Assembly (NCBI GenBank): GCA_020796225.1
Contig: CM036764.1
Span: 28,311,450 to 28,375,449 of the forward strand
Reading direction: 5' to 3'
Source: Arion vulgaris
Lineage: Eukaryota > Mollusca > Gastropoda > Stylommatophora > Arionidae
Length of the DNA: 64,000 nt
The notes beneath the pieces were generated by a model. That model saw only the letters and a list, made by a program, of their open reading frames with translations, ran no database searches and was not told where the DNA came from. Each line of letters opens with the position of its first letter. Position 1 is the first letter of the stretch. This document shows, piece after piece, positions 54,669 to 63,678 of the stretch. A program made the position numbers and the translations under genes.

Positions 54669-56218
54669 GAGAAACATCATCGATAAATACAGGAAGTAAA
54701 ATGGGAATCTCCATACCTGCTTAATAGGGTGTATCAAGTTCTTTGACGATATACAGCATAAGGAGCTGTTGTGTAACACGAGCGATATCACATGTGATTC
54801 AACTAATCGATAAATTAATAAATGAACATCAAGAAGCTGTTAGATTAGATGAGGAAACTTCATAATTGTTTGCAATACCAAGGAAAGTAAAACAATGATG
54901 CAGCCGCTCAACCGTACAAATTCAGTACAAAGAAAATATGTGATTTTTCAGAACTGACCAAATGCAAAACAATTTTGATTCGTTAACTGATAAAAATATG
55001 ATTCCATAAATAAGATACGTTAGATGTCTCAGTTCTTTTTTCAAATAGTGTCAATGTACTTGAACGGATGTCCGTTAAAAAATGACAGATAAGAATATAG
55101 CCTATTTCTGAATATAAATCGACCAAAGATCTTGAGGTGCCTTAAGCCAGAGCCAACTGTAAAGTTAGAGTTGACTGTGCATGACAACTACTTTAACATA
55201 TGTACTACGAATACCTGATAGCCTCCACCTTTTAAAAAAACCTTGAGAAACTACAAAACCGTTTTCTACATCACAAATTTTAAAAATAAAACAAAAATAC
55301 TGAATAGTAACGAAAGACTCCAATCATACGACACGAACAATCTTTAAGCATCATTAACGTATACAAGAAAGCCAACGTGGGATGTACGAGTTTATGATGT
55401 TCGAATACTTGATATGCTGAACAGGTCAGTTAATAGTACATTTGTACGGTCCTGTTTTGATCTACAAATACAAACAAAATAAAGTAGAGCAGAAAATTAG
55501 ATTTTATTTTCGTTATACTTCACAAGACAATATTTTAAAGAAACATGAAAATGGGTGTTCACATATAGTTCTACTACCAAAAAAAAAATTTCAAGAAGGA
55601 AGTCAGCGGACTCTACATCACATAACCCAACAAAGAAATTGAGGTGCAATCTGTCCCAGCAGAATAAACATGCGCTAACTTTAGATCAGTAGAGATAGCA
55701 GCGTGTACAGTCTTGCATTCTAAACAGTCCAGACTTCACATTCTAATATAGTCATTATATACGACTCAATGTTCGTTTTCTAAGCTATTTTGTGTTTCAA
55801 ACAAGATAAGCTTGTCCTGAAACAGTAACATTCAATGTTGTATTTGTTGTTCAGAAGATTAGAACTATTCCTGCGGTGTGTCCTAGTGGCATTTTTTTTT
55901 TTCGAGATAAACTTGGAAAAACCGGCTAAGACTTAGGGTTCACCGAAATATAAGCACAGTTTGTTTTTAATCTCAGTGAGAAAATTGTTCTTTCTTGGAA
56001 ATCGATCAGGAACGGAATAATGATTTCCGATAAATTTGCTCGAATACTTACAATTATTTCTATCCACTCCTCAAATAGCAAAGAAAAGCAACTGTTGTTT
56101 GCCACTTGCTTGCATAATCTTTCCTTAATTTTCAGTATTGACAATTTTCACAATTTTGTTGATGTAGCACAATTTTGATTGCAGTTTGTCGGATTGTTAA
56201 TAAGTTGAAATTGCTAAA
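54669..56218. other. unassigned AT-rich sequence
   Basis: About 1.5 kb without recognised coding or repeat content apart from the 31-bp hAT-2 relic at 55149-55179. Confidence 0.5.
55149..55179 (-). mobile_element. hAT-2 relic, 31 bp
   Basis: AGAGCCAACTGTAAAGTTAG then AGTTGACTGTG: both hAT-2 ends with no interior. No duplication seen at the flanks. Confidence 0.55.
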
Positions 56219-56361
56219 CACGTAAAAACAACGTACTGTAGTTTTACAAAATACAAAAACAATAACAATATAAAGCAACGTTTCGATCAAAATGCCATTA
56301 TTAATGTTATTGTTTTTGTATTTTCTAAAACTACAGTAATTTGTTTTTACGTGTTTCGCTA
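56219..56361. repeat. foldback inverted repeat
   Basis: Left arm ACACGTAAAAACAACGTACT to ACAAAAACAATAACA and right arm TGTTATTGTTTTTGTATTTT to TTTTTACGTGT are complementary over about 50 bp with a loop of about 40 bp. One arm and its flank recur at 34066-34145, so it is a dispersed family. Confidence 0.8.
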
Positions 56362-56659
56362 TTGCTACAAAGTTTTACTGTAGTCTTTCTTTATATTGAT
56401 AATAATTTGAAACAAAATGTAGTTTAATGAACCTGCCTACCTATGCATGTGAAGACAAATCACAACAGAGCAATGTGAACCGCGTAGAGCACAGCGATGT
56501 ACGGAGAAAGCTTTGATCATCCACTGCCTTTTGGTAATATCTCCGATCGTCTCAACTTGTCATGCCACTGGATACAAATAGTCCTGGACGAGGGAGTGAT
56601 GGGGACGAGTAGCGCAACTTTTTCTCACTTAAATCTAGATACAACGCAAGCTGCAGTTT
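56362..56659. other. unassigned sequence
   Basis: Nothing recognised. Confidence 0.5.
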
Positions 56660-57125
56660 TATCTTTCTTTCTTTCTTCTTATGTCGTCACACTGCTACCA
56701 GGTTGTTGCTCAATGTCGTGGTTTTCTGATTTTGTTCTGCGCTTTTCTGGTGACTTGGGTGACTGTTATTTTTGCTCTTAGACAGGATTCTGCTATGCCA
56801 TCTAACCATCTTTTTCGTGGTCGCCTCTCGCCTTCTTTCCAATGTTCTGTTGTAGAAGACTTGTATACTGTGGAGTTTGGATGCATTCTTATTAAGTGGC
56901 CAGACCACATCATTCGTTGTTTCTCGACTTAATTCAAGCAAGGTTCTGTGCTAACTTTCTTTCTTAAGCTGGTGTTGGTGACTCTGTCTTTTCTGATGTT
57001 GTTGGTAACTTTTCGCAGGCACCGCATTTCGCATGTAGTTATATTTTGCGACTGTGCTTTGCTCATTGTCCACGTTTGGCTCTGGTAACATAAAGTAGGT
57101 ATGAAAATGTTGTTGATCATCTGTT
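56660..57125 (-). mobile_element. LINE-e 3' end, copy 4
   Basis: Minus strand: INNIFIPTLCYQSQTWTMSK, ITTCEMRCLRKVTNNIRKDR, WSGHLIRMHPNSTVYKSSTT, RRPRKRWLDGIAESCLRAKI. Longest LINE-e copy in the 5' direction; one frame change in the middle. Confidence 0.88.
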
Positions 57126-58205
57126 GTTTAACTGTCAGTGAAATTTGTGGGGGCCTTAAAAGTTTTATACTCCACCAAAATTAGTCATCTTCGGCACTAA
57201 CATTCCCGGAAGAACTGAGGTGGGTGATGCCTAACGAGACTGCCCTTCCTGGGACAACCGGGCAAGGTACTGTTGCATTTACAACTAACATCCCCTTAAG
57301 AACTGAGGTCAGTGATGTTGGCGAACGCAAAGTTTCAGTTGCGTTGCTAGCACCAATTGAAACGACCCTCCCAAAATATATGTTCGCAGTCCCAGTCCAG
57401 TGTTTCCCGAAGAGGGTAAAGGCAGAGTAAAACCTTGCAAATTGCCAAGTGCCGATACGTGCCCCGAAACTGCTGAGAATACTCCTACTCAGGAAGAAAC
57501 TCACAGTGGATAGAAAAATAAGGCCGATATTGCAACGGCTTGACTGGTACAAACCCAAACATTGGCTAAGGGCAATACTTTTCGGACACAGATCATCCTA
57601 CACAGAGTAATATGACGTCCAAACACCATGGCTCAGATCATATAAATGCTAAGCATACCGCCAAAATATGATCGCTTGTATGACAAGCACATGCGTCTCC
57701 AATGACTGAGAATGTTCCTAATCCGAAACGATCTCATATAGTCAGAAAGAGCGCATATTGTAGACATATCTCTTTGTCGAAGACATTCGAAATGCGCACA
57801 ATAATATGACGGCGAAAAATGATCGTAAAACAGCAATGACTACAAGAAAGGTGACAGTTCCAGTGATTAGTCCTAGTAGGGTCGAGAAAGCTCCTAAGCC
57901 GGAGCGACCTCACCCAGTCAGCGCAAAGTAGCTAATGCTCTTTGGCGTAGATCCAAACCCAAATTTACTGCACTAAAAGATCATTAAAGAGTGTTTAATC
58001 ACAGGATGCATACGGAATGACCTCACCAAATGCAGGAAATCCGACCTCACCAAAGGCAGGAAATCCGATAGAGAAGTGGCACTTCACTACTTAACTTTGG
58101 CCGTAAAAGTACCAATGGTACGAGGACTCAAGGCAAGAGTTACACGGACAACATGTTTCCTGTAACGATCACTCTTGAAGGATCTAAGCTTCAAGCACCT
58201 CTGAA
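57126..58205. other. unassigned, partly duplicated sequence
   Basis: GC-richer than its surroundings. AAGAACTGAGGT-GTGATG blocks occur at 57210 and 57300, and CCTAA-CCG-A-CGA-CTCA blocks at 57717 and 57890, so it is made of diverged local duplications. A minus-strand frame at 57181-57558 (125 codons, hydrophobic start) has no domain I recognise. Confidence 0.45.
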
Positions 58206-58345
58206 GTCGCCGAGGCTGTCTGAATGGTTGAGGGCGCCTGTAAAAGGGTAATTTTAGGTCTCACGCAAAAATCAGTCAGAAGCGCAATACCAGGCGTCAT
58301 GACTTTCGCCTGAATTAACAGCGGGCGTTCCAGAGAAGAAGAAGA
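58206..58345 (+). mobile_element. SINE-H, copy 2
   Basis: GCCGAGGCTGTCTGAATGG start with a weak A-box, CACGCAAAAATCAGTCAGAA, TTTCGCCTGAATTAACAGCG, ending (AGA)n. Matches 10528-10620. Confidence 0.6.
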
Positions 58346-58589
58346 AGAGAGTCATCTTCGGCATTAAAAAACCCTTCCCATTTATTCACCATTCTCAAAA
58401 GTTACAATGTGGATCCTCGACGGTGCTACGGAGCTCTATACTGCCGTTGAGATCTCCCTGTGTAAGAAATAGATCGACGTAAACATGGTTACTCAGCGAT
58501 GTTCAATGATGATAGCCAAATCAATTAATGAATCAATACATAGAACGGGTCAAGCGAGACTACAGAAATACAAGAAGACTTTAAATATG

Positions 58590-58845
58590 CAAAAAAACTG
58601 ATGAGATCCAGATATATACAGACGGAAGTGAACCTAAAAGCTTTAATGATGTCATGAGAACTGTTTATGGTCTTAAACCTTCCCACCCCACTCCTGGATT
58701 GGATGCAGATGGAATAAAGCTGCTAGTCGACAAATGTCATATACTAACAAGCTGTGAAGAATATTTCCGTGCTGTCCTTAACTATCCATCCCCCATATGC
58801 GATTAAGCCATAAAGAGCATGCCTCGAATTTCAGGTAATACAAAG
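58590..58845 (+). mobile_element. LINE inter-domain fragment (EN-RT linker)
   Basis: Plus strand: SFNDVMRTVYGLKP, PGLDADGIKLLVDKCHILTS then CEEYFRAVLNYPSPICD and, after a TAA, AIKSMPRI. This is the KTVYGP-DADG-LLTDK-ILRRWAEHFxxLLN region between endonuclease and RT of LINE-c-like elements. Confidence 0.75.
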
Positions 58846-58889
58846 CTTAACATGGCCAATAACAGCAGCTTATGAGCAGAAAATTATAA

Positions 58890-59255
58890 CGACGGAGATG
58901 AGGTGTCTTAGAAGAGCTGCAGGTGAGACAATAAGAGACAAAGTTAAAAATGAAGAAATCAGAAGAAGACGATGTTAAACCAGTCATGCAATTCAGAAAA
59001 GAACAACATATTAATTAAGTGGTTTGTACACCTGACAAGAATGTCATGGTATCGCCTACCACAGAGAACAACACAGAAAAAGTATAACGAATACAAACCA
59101 AGAGGAAGACCACGAAAAAGATGGAGTGACGGCATCAAGAACTTTCTTACGAAAGTGAATAACAGCTTACAAAGTGCATTAGAACAAGCACACGCAAGAT
59201 CACTACCCACTCCCCCAACACTTCAATAAAGAAGTAAATGGTGAAAGAGAAGAAG
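58890..59255 (+). mobile_element. LINE-d 3' end, copy 3
   Basis: Plus strand: MRCLRRAAGETIRDKVKNEE, LIKWFVHLTRMSWYRLPQRT, YKPRGRPRKRWSDGIKNFLT, NNSLQSALEQAHARS, then stop and (GAA)n. Best preserved LINE-d tail. Confidence 0.88.
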
Positions 59256-59281
59256 AGATTAAACATAGTATCATAGTGTAC

Positions 59282-59781
59282 CACGGTAAGGGATAATAAT
59301 TCCTCTCGTACCGTTATACGTTACATAGGGCCTGCAAGTAATTTCTCCATACCGCTCTATCCTGGGCAACTCGCTCAATCTCCTCCATGGAACTGAGACC
59401 GATATTTCCTGCCTCTCTCAGCAAAGTTCGCTTCAGGGTCTCCTTAGGTCGACCTCTCTTTCTTGAACCCTTTGCATCCCACTTCAATGCCTGCTTTGAT
59501 ATTCTTTGATCATTTCTCCTCAAGGTGTGCCCAACATATCTCCATCTTCTCTTTCTTATAACAGTTGTCACTAGTGGTTGACCAGACATGTCTCTGATTT
59601 CATCACTTCTCCTGAATTCGTTCCATTTTATATTCATTATTTTTCGCAGACATCTATTTTCAAATGCATTCAACTTGCTTTCTATATCTTTAGTCATTTT
59701 CCAACTCTCGCTGGCATATGTTAGGATTGATACAACATTTGAATTGAAAATTCGTAATTTAGTTTTAATACTATATAACTT
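59282..59781 (-). mobile_element. LINE-b, 3' half, interrupted by LINE-a
   Basis: Minus strand: TKLRIFNSNVVSILTYASES, CLRKIMNIKWNEFRRSDEIR, KRRWRYVGHTLRRNDQRISK, GSRKRGRPKETLKRTLLREA, VAQDRAVWRNYLQALCNV then stop and an ATTATT tail. Open throughout this part. Its 5' continuation lies at 62077-62945 beyond the LINE-a insertion. Confidence 0.92.
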
Positions 59782-62064
59782 TATAGACTTTATATTAACC
59801 CACAAAACAAGAAGATCCAACTTAAGAGACGCCAGAGTAATCCCAAACACAACAGTGAATACAGACCACCGCCCACTAATTGCCTACCTCAATGAAACAC
59901 CACTTAGCAAAATACATAGAAAGACAGTAAGAACCAAGATTATAGATACCAGAAAAATCAATGATCCAGATATACAAAGAATAATAAATACAGAAATGAC
60001 AGAGGCTATAGTAGAAGCATATATACCAGAAGATAACATTGAAACAACATGGCAAAAATTTAAGAGTATTCTTTTGAAATGTCTAACAACGCATTGTGGC
60101 ACCACATTTAAAGGAGGAACAGAGAAAAAGAGAACAGCATGGTGGAATAATGAAGTTAAAGAAGCAATAAAAATTAAAAAAGAACTATATAATACCTGGA
60201 TAAGATCACGCTCAGAAGACGATTATGATAAATACAGACTAGCAAGGCAGACATCGGCCAGAGTAATCAAGCAAGAGAGAAAAAATCTTGGACTATGTAT
60301 GGTGAAAATCTCAGTAGATTATGTGTAGAGTCCAGCAGACAATTTTATAAGGCCATAGCAAAAATGAGAATAAGGGACGAACCCTTCCAGCCATCCGAAT
60401 ATATAAATGATAGTCAAGGTAAACCTATACATGAAGAAGTTAAGATCAGAGAAAGATGGGAAGAATGCTTCAAAGACCTCTTGAATATACCAGATACTGG
60501 GAATAAAACATCATTCAAACCGAGACATGCAAACATTGAAGAACCTGAAATACTAGTAAGTGAGGTAAGAGAAGCTATTAAGAGAAGCCCAAAGAACAAG
60601 GCTGCAGGAATTGATGGAATAACAGCAGAAGCAATAAAGGCGTGTGGAGAGATTGGAGTAACCTGGGTACATTACATCTTCAAGAAGGCATGGGAAGAAA
60701 GAACTGTCCCCTCAGATTGGCAAAAAGCTATTATAGTACCAATATGGAAGAAAAAATGTAAAAACAAGACTGTAGTACATATAGAGGCATCTCCCTCCTA
60801 AGCCATGTGGGAAAAATGTTTGCAAGAGTTCTTGAGCAACGAATAAGACCAATTGTGGAGCCAACACTCAGCCCACAACAGTTTGGATTTAGAAAAGGAA
60901 AAGGGTGCACAGATGCAATATTTGCTCTAAGACAAATTAGTGAAAAGACTATAGAACACAAAAATCAAATGAATATAGCCTTCATAGACCAAGAGAAGGC
61001 ATTTGATAGGGTTAACAGAGACATATTATGGGATGTTCTCGAAAACTACGGAATAAAAGGAACACTGCTAGACTGTGTTAGAGCCATATATATGGAAAGT
61101 GAAAGTGCCATTCGAACAAGCGCCGGACTCACAAATTGGTTTCCAGTAACATCAGGAGTACGGCAAGGATGTGTATTATCACCTCTTCTCTTTATTATAT
61201 ACATGGATAGTATCACCAAAATAGATGAAGCATCACTCAACGCAGACCAACAAAATGAACTGCTCTTTGCTGACGACCAGTGTATATTCCATAATAATAT
61301 TGAACAGCTTCAAGAACACATAAACTTACTCAACAATAGCTGCCTCAAATACAACATGAAGATCAATATTCAAAAGACAGAAGTCATGACTATAAGTAGA
61401 GAACATAAAGATATCAACATAAAAATAAATGACCAAACGCTAAAGCAGGTGAGAGAATTCAAATACCTTGGAAGTATCTTCACATCTGATAGTAGACTGG
61501 ACAGAGAGATCGAAACTAGAATCCAGCAAGCCAACAACATTACATACCAGCTTATCCCAATTTTGAAACACCCAGCTATTCCAGTAGTGACTAAAGACAG
61601 ATTATAAATTCAATCTTTCTACCAACACTGTGCTACCAGAGCCAAACATGGCACTGACAAAAGAACAAGAAAGGAAAATTACCACATGCGAAATGAGATG
61701 CCTGAGGAAAGCAGTAAATAAAACAAGAAGAGACCATATAAGAAATGAGGAAATTAGAAGAACAGTCGGAACAACACCTGCTATTAGATTTATTGAAAAA
61801 CAGAGACTCAAATGGTTTGGCCACTTGGTCAGAATGAACCCGAATACACCAGTTGCAAGAGGGTACAACCTGAAAATGGAATCATCAAGAGGAAGGGGCA
61901 GACCAAGAAAAGATGGGTTGATGGAGTTACAGACATCTTAAAACTCCACAATACCACACCATATCAAGCGACCGAGCGTGCATTATCTCGGAAACCGATC
62001 ATCAGTTAAACCTGCTACGCCTAGCGGCAAAAAAGCAGAGAAGGACAAAGAGAAGAGAGAAGAG
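59782..62064 (+). mobile_element. LINE-a, 5'-truncated 2.3-kb insertion in LINE-b
   Basis: Flanked by a perfect 12-bp duplication ACTATATAACTT (59770-59781 and 62065-62076). Removing LINE-a restores continuous LINE-b sequence across the junction, as the uninterrupted stretch at 7085-7105 confirms (CTATATAACTTGCAGCTCC). It starts within the endonuclease domain, so target-primed reverse transcription stopped early. The 3' end is GGACAAAGAGAAGAGAGAAG. Confidence 0.97.
59790..62009 (+). pseudogene. LINE-a endonuclease-reverse transcriptase, frameshifted
   Basis: Domains in order: end of an APE-type endonuclease (FIDFILTHKTRR, NTDHRPLIAYL with its D-H pair), a linker, then RT: KNKAAGIDGITAEAIKACGE, DCSTYRGISLLSHVGKMFAR, QQFGFRKGKGCTDAIFALRQ, AFIDQEKAFDRVNRDILW, RQGCVLSPLLFIIYMDS, LLFADDQCIF (catalytic FADD), FKYLGSIFTSDSRLDREIET, then CEMRCLRKAVNKTRRDHIRN and FGHLVRMNPNTPVARG. 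Single-base frameshifts occur near 60282, 60755, 61605, 61652 and 61905, mostly at short homopolymers. RT catalytic residues are intact. Confidence 0.92.
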
Positions 62065-62076
62065 ACTATATAACTT

Positions 62077-62945
62077 GCAGTTCCATATTTTATTTAGACT
62101 TTTAAAAGCTGATGTTGCTTTGCCAATTCGTATCATAATTTCTTTTTAACATTTCCTGTGCAATCAAAATTGCTACCCAAATAGGTGAACTGCTCTGTTA
62201 TTTTATCATTTTAGATTCCAGTGTGATATCTGCATTACTTGCCATAGGTGTCTACATTATATTTGTTTTTCCATAGCTTATCTGCAGTCCAACTTTTGAT
62301 GCTATAGATGACAAGTTGTCTGTTTTTCTTTGCATATCTTGGTTGTTTCTACTTAACAAGGCAATATCATCTGCAAAATCCAAATCTTCTAGTTGACTAT
62401 TTTCTACCCAATCAATGCCAGTTTCGCCCCTGCAACATTTTCGCATCACCCAGTCAATGGCCACTCCAAACAATAGCGGAGATAGAATACAGCCTTGCTT
62501 TACTCCGGTTTCAACCATAAACCAGTCGCTGTGTCCACCATCAGTGCGAACTGCACACTGTGAACCATCATAGAGGCTCTTTATAATGTTTATTATTTTG
62601 TCTGGTATTCCATAGCATCTCAGAATATTCCACCGAGAGATTCTGTGTAGACTATCAAAGGCTTTTTAAAATCGATGAAATTTAGTATGAGTGGTTGTTG
62701 CTTCTCAATATGTTCCTCCAAAATTAGTCGTAGGGTAATTATTTGGTCTAAGCAGCTTCTCCCAGGTCTAAAACCAGCTTGTTCTTCTCTCAGGGTTGTG
62801 TCCACTGCTCCTTTGATTCTATTAAGAATGATTTTGCAGAAAGTCTTGGTCATTACTGATAATAGGGTGATCCCTCTCCAGTTGATGCAATCTTTGAGAT
62901 CACCTTTTTTGGGGATCTTAACAATTATTCCCTTCTTCCATTAAT
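62077..62945 (-). mobile_element. LINE-b, RT part, 5' of LINE-a insertion
   Basis: Minus strand: WKKGIIVKIPKKGDLKDC then NWRGITLLSVMTKTFCKIIL, LREEQAGFRPGRSCLDQIIT, LILNFIDFKK, and at 62252-62518 VETGVKQGCILSPLLF with LEDLDFADDIALLSR (catalytic FADD). One frameshift falls after FIDFKK, so the frame is broken between 62518 and 62620. RTE-type clade by resemblance. Confidence 0.9.
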
Positions 62946-63104
62946 CTGGGATGCAACCAGCTAAATGTCCAGTGAGAAAGCACCTGATGCTGACTAAAAC
63001 CAACCGAAAATTACAAACAGGAGGTTTCATGCTAGTGTTGAAAATAACAGATAACTTTTAATTAATTATTAGAAGGAAAGAAAAAAATAACTATTGAAGC
63101 AAGT

Positions 63105-63175
63105 CATCATCATCATCAGGTGCCGTGCCTGCTGGCGTAGGCGATCATGGACCTATACAAATCTCTGTCTTTTGT
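63105..63175 (-). mobile_element. LINE-o tail fragment
   Basis: GCGTAGGCGATCATGGACC block shared with the 14690 copy, next to an ATCATCATCATC tail. Confidence 0.5.
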
Positions 63176-63375
63176 TTGCTAAACGGTATTTGTGAAACAA
63201 GCAAACAATCTATTATATCTTGGACAGATGACTATATGTGATGGTAAATGTGAAAAAGAGATAAGGAAGGGAATAGGAATGACCAAAAGGGCATTAAAAG
63301 ACATGAGCAAGCTACTAACATCTAAACAGATAAAACATAAACTAAAAATGAGGATTGTCAAGTTCTTTATTTTTA

Positions 63376-63678
63376 CGTCCGTGTGTTGACACCCGCAAGA
63401 GTGGGTGGGAGCAATGAATAGTAACACCGCTACTTACAAGGCATGTCGTAAGAGGCGACTGAAGTAGGTGGCTAGTGAAGCTACCCAGAGCCAACTATAA
63501 ACTTATTAGTTAGAGTTGGTTGTGAGCTACCCTAGTAAATAAAAACGTTGCAGAAATCGGATGTGTTGGCTCATAACTGATACAACGTACAATCGCTCTC
63601 GGAACACAAAGAGTGGTTAACAAAGAGTGGTTAACAAAGAGTAGTTAACAAGTGGTCGATATGGAGCGTTCGAAGAAG
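63376..63678 (+). mobile_element. SINE-A, copy 10, nested in LINE-o
   Basis: Flanked by a perfect 8-bp duplication TATTTTTA (63368-63375 and 63679-63686). Contains a 38-bp hAT-2 relic and a local triplication of AAAGAGTGGTTAAC at 63606-63647. Confidence 0.92.
63487..63524 (-). mobile_element. hAT-2 mini-MITE, 38 bp, nested in SINE-A
   Basis: AGAGCCAACTATAAACTTAT then TAGTTAGAGTTGGTTGTG: the two hAT-2 ends fused with no interior, in reverse orientation, flanked by a perfect 8-bp duplication AGCTACCC (63479-63486 and 63525-63532). Confidence 0.93.

Noticed and set aside
55149..55187. 8-bp target duplication at the 31-bp hAT-2 relic
   Set aside because: Flanking octamers CTTAAGCC and CATGACAA do not match, so insertion is not demonstrated there.
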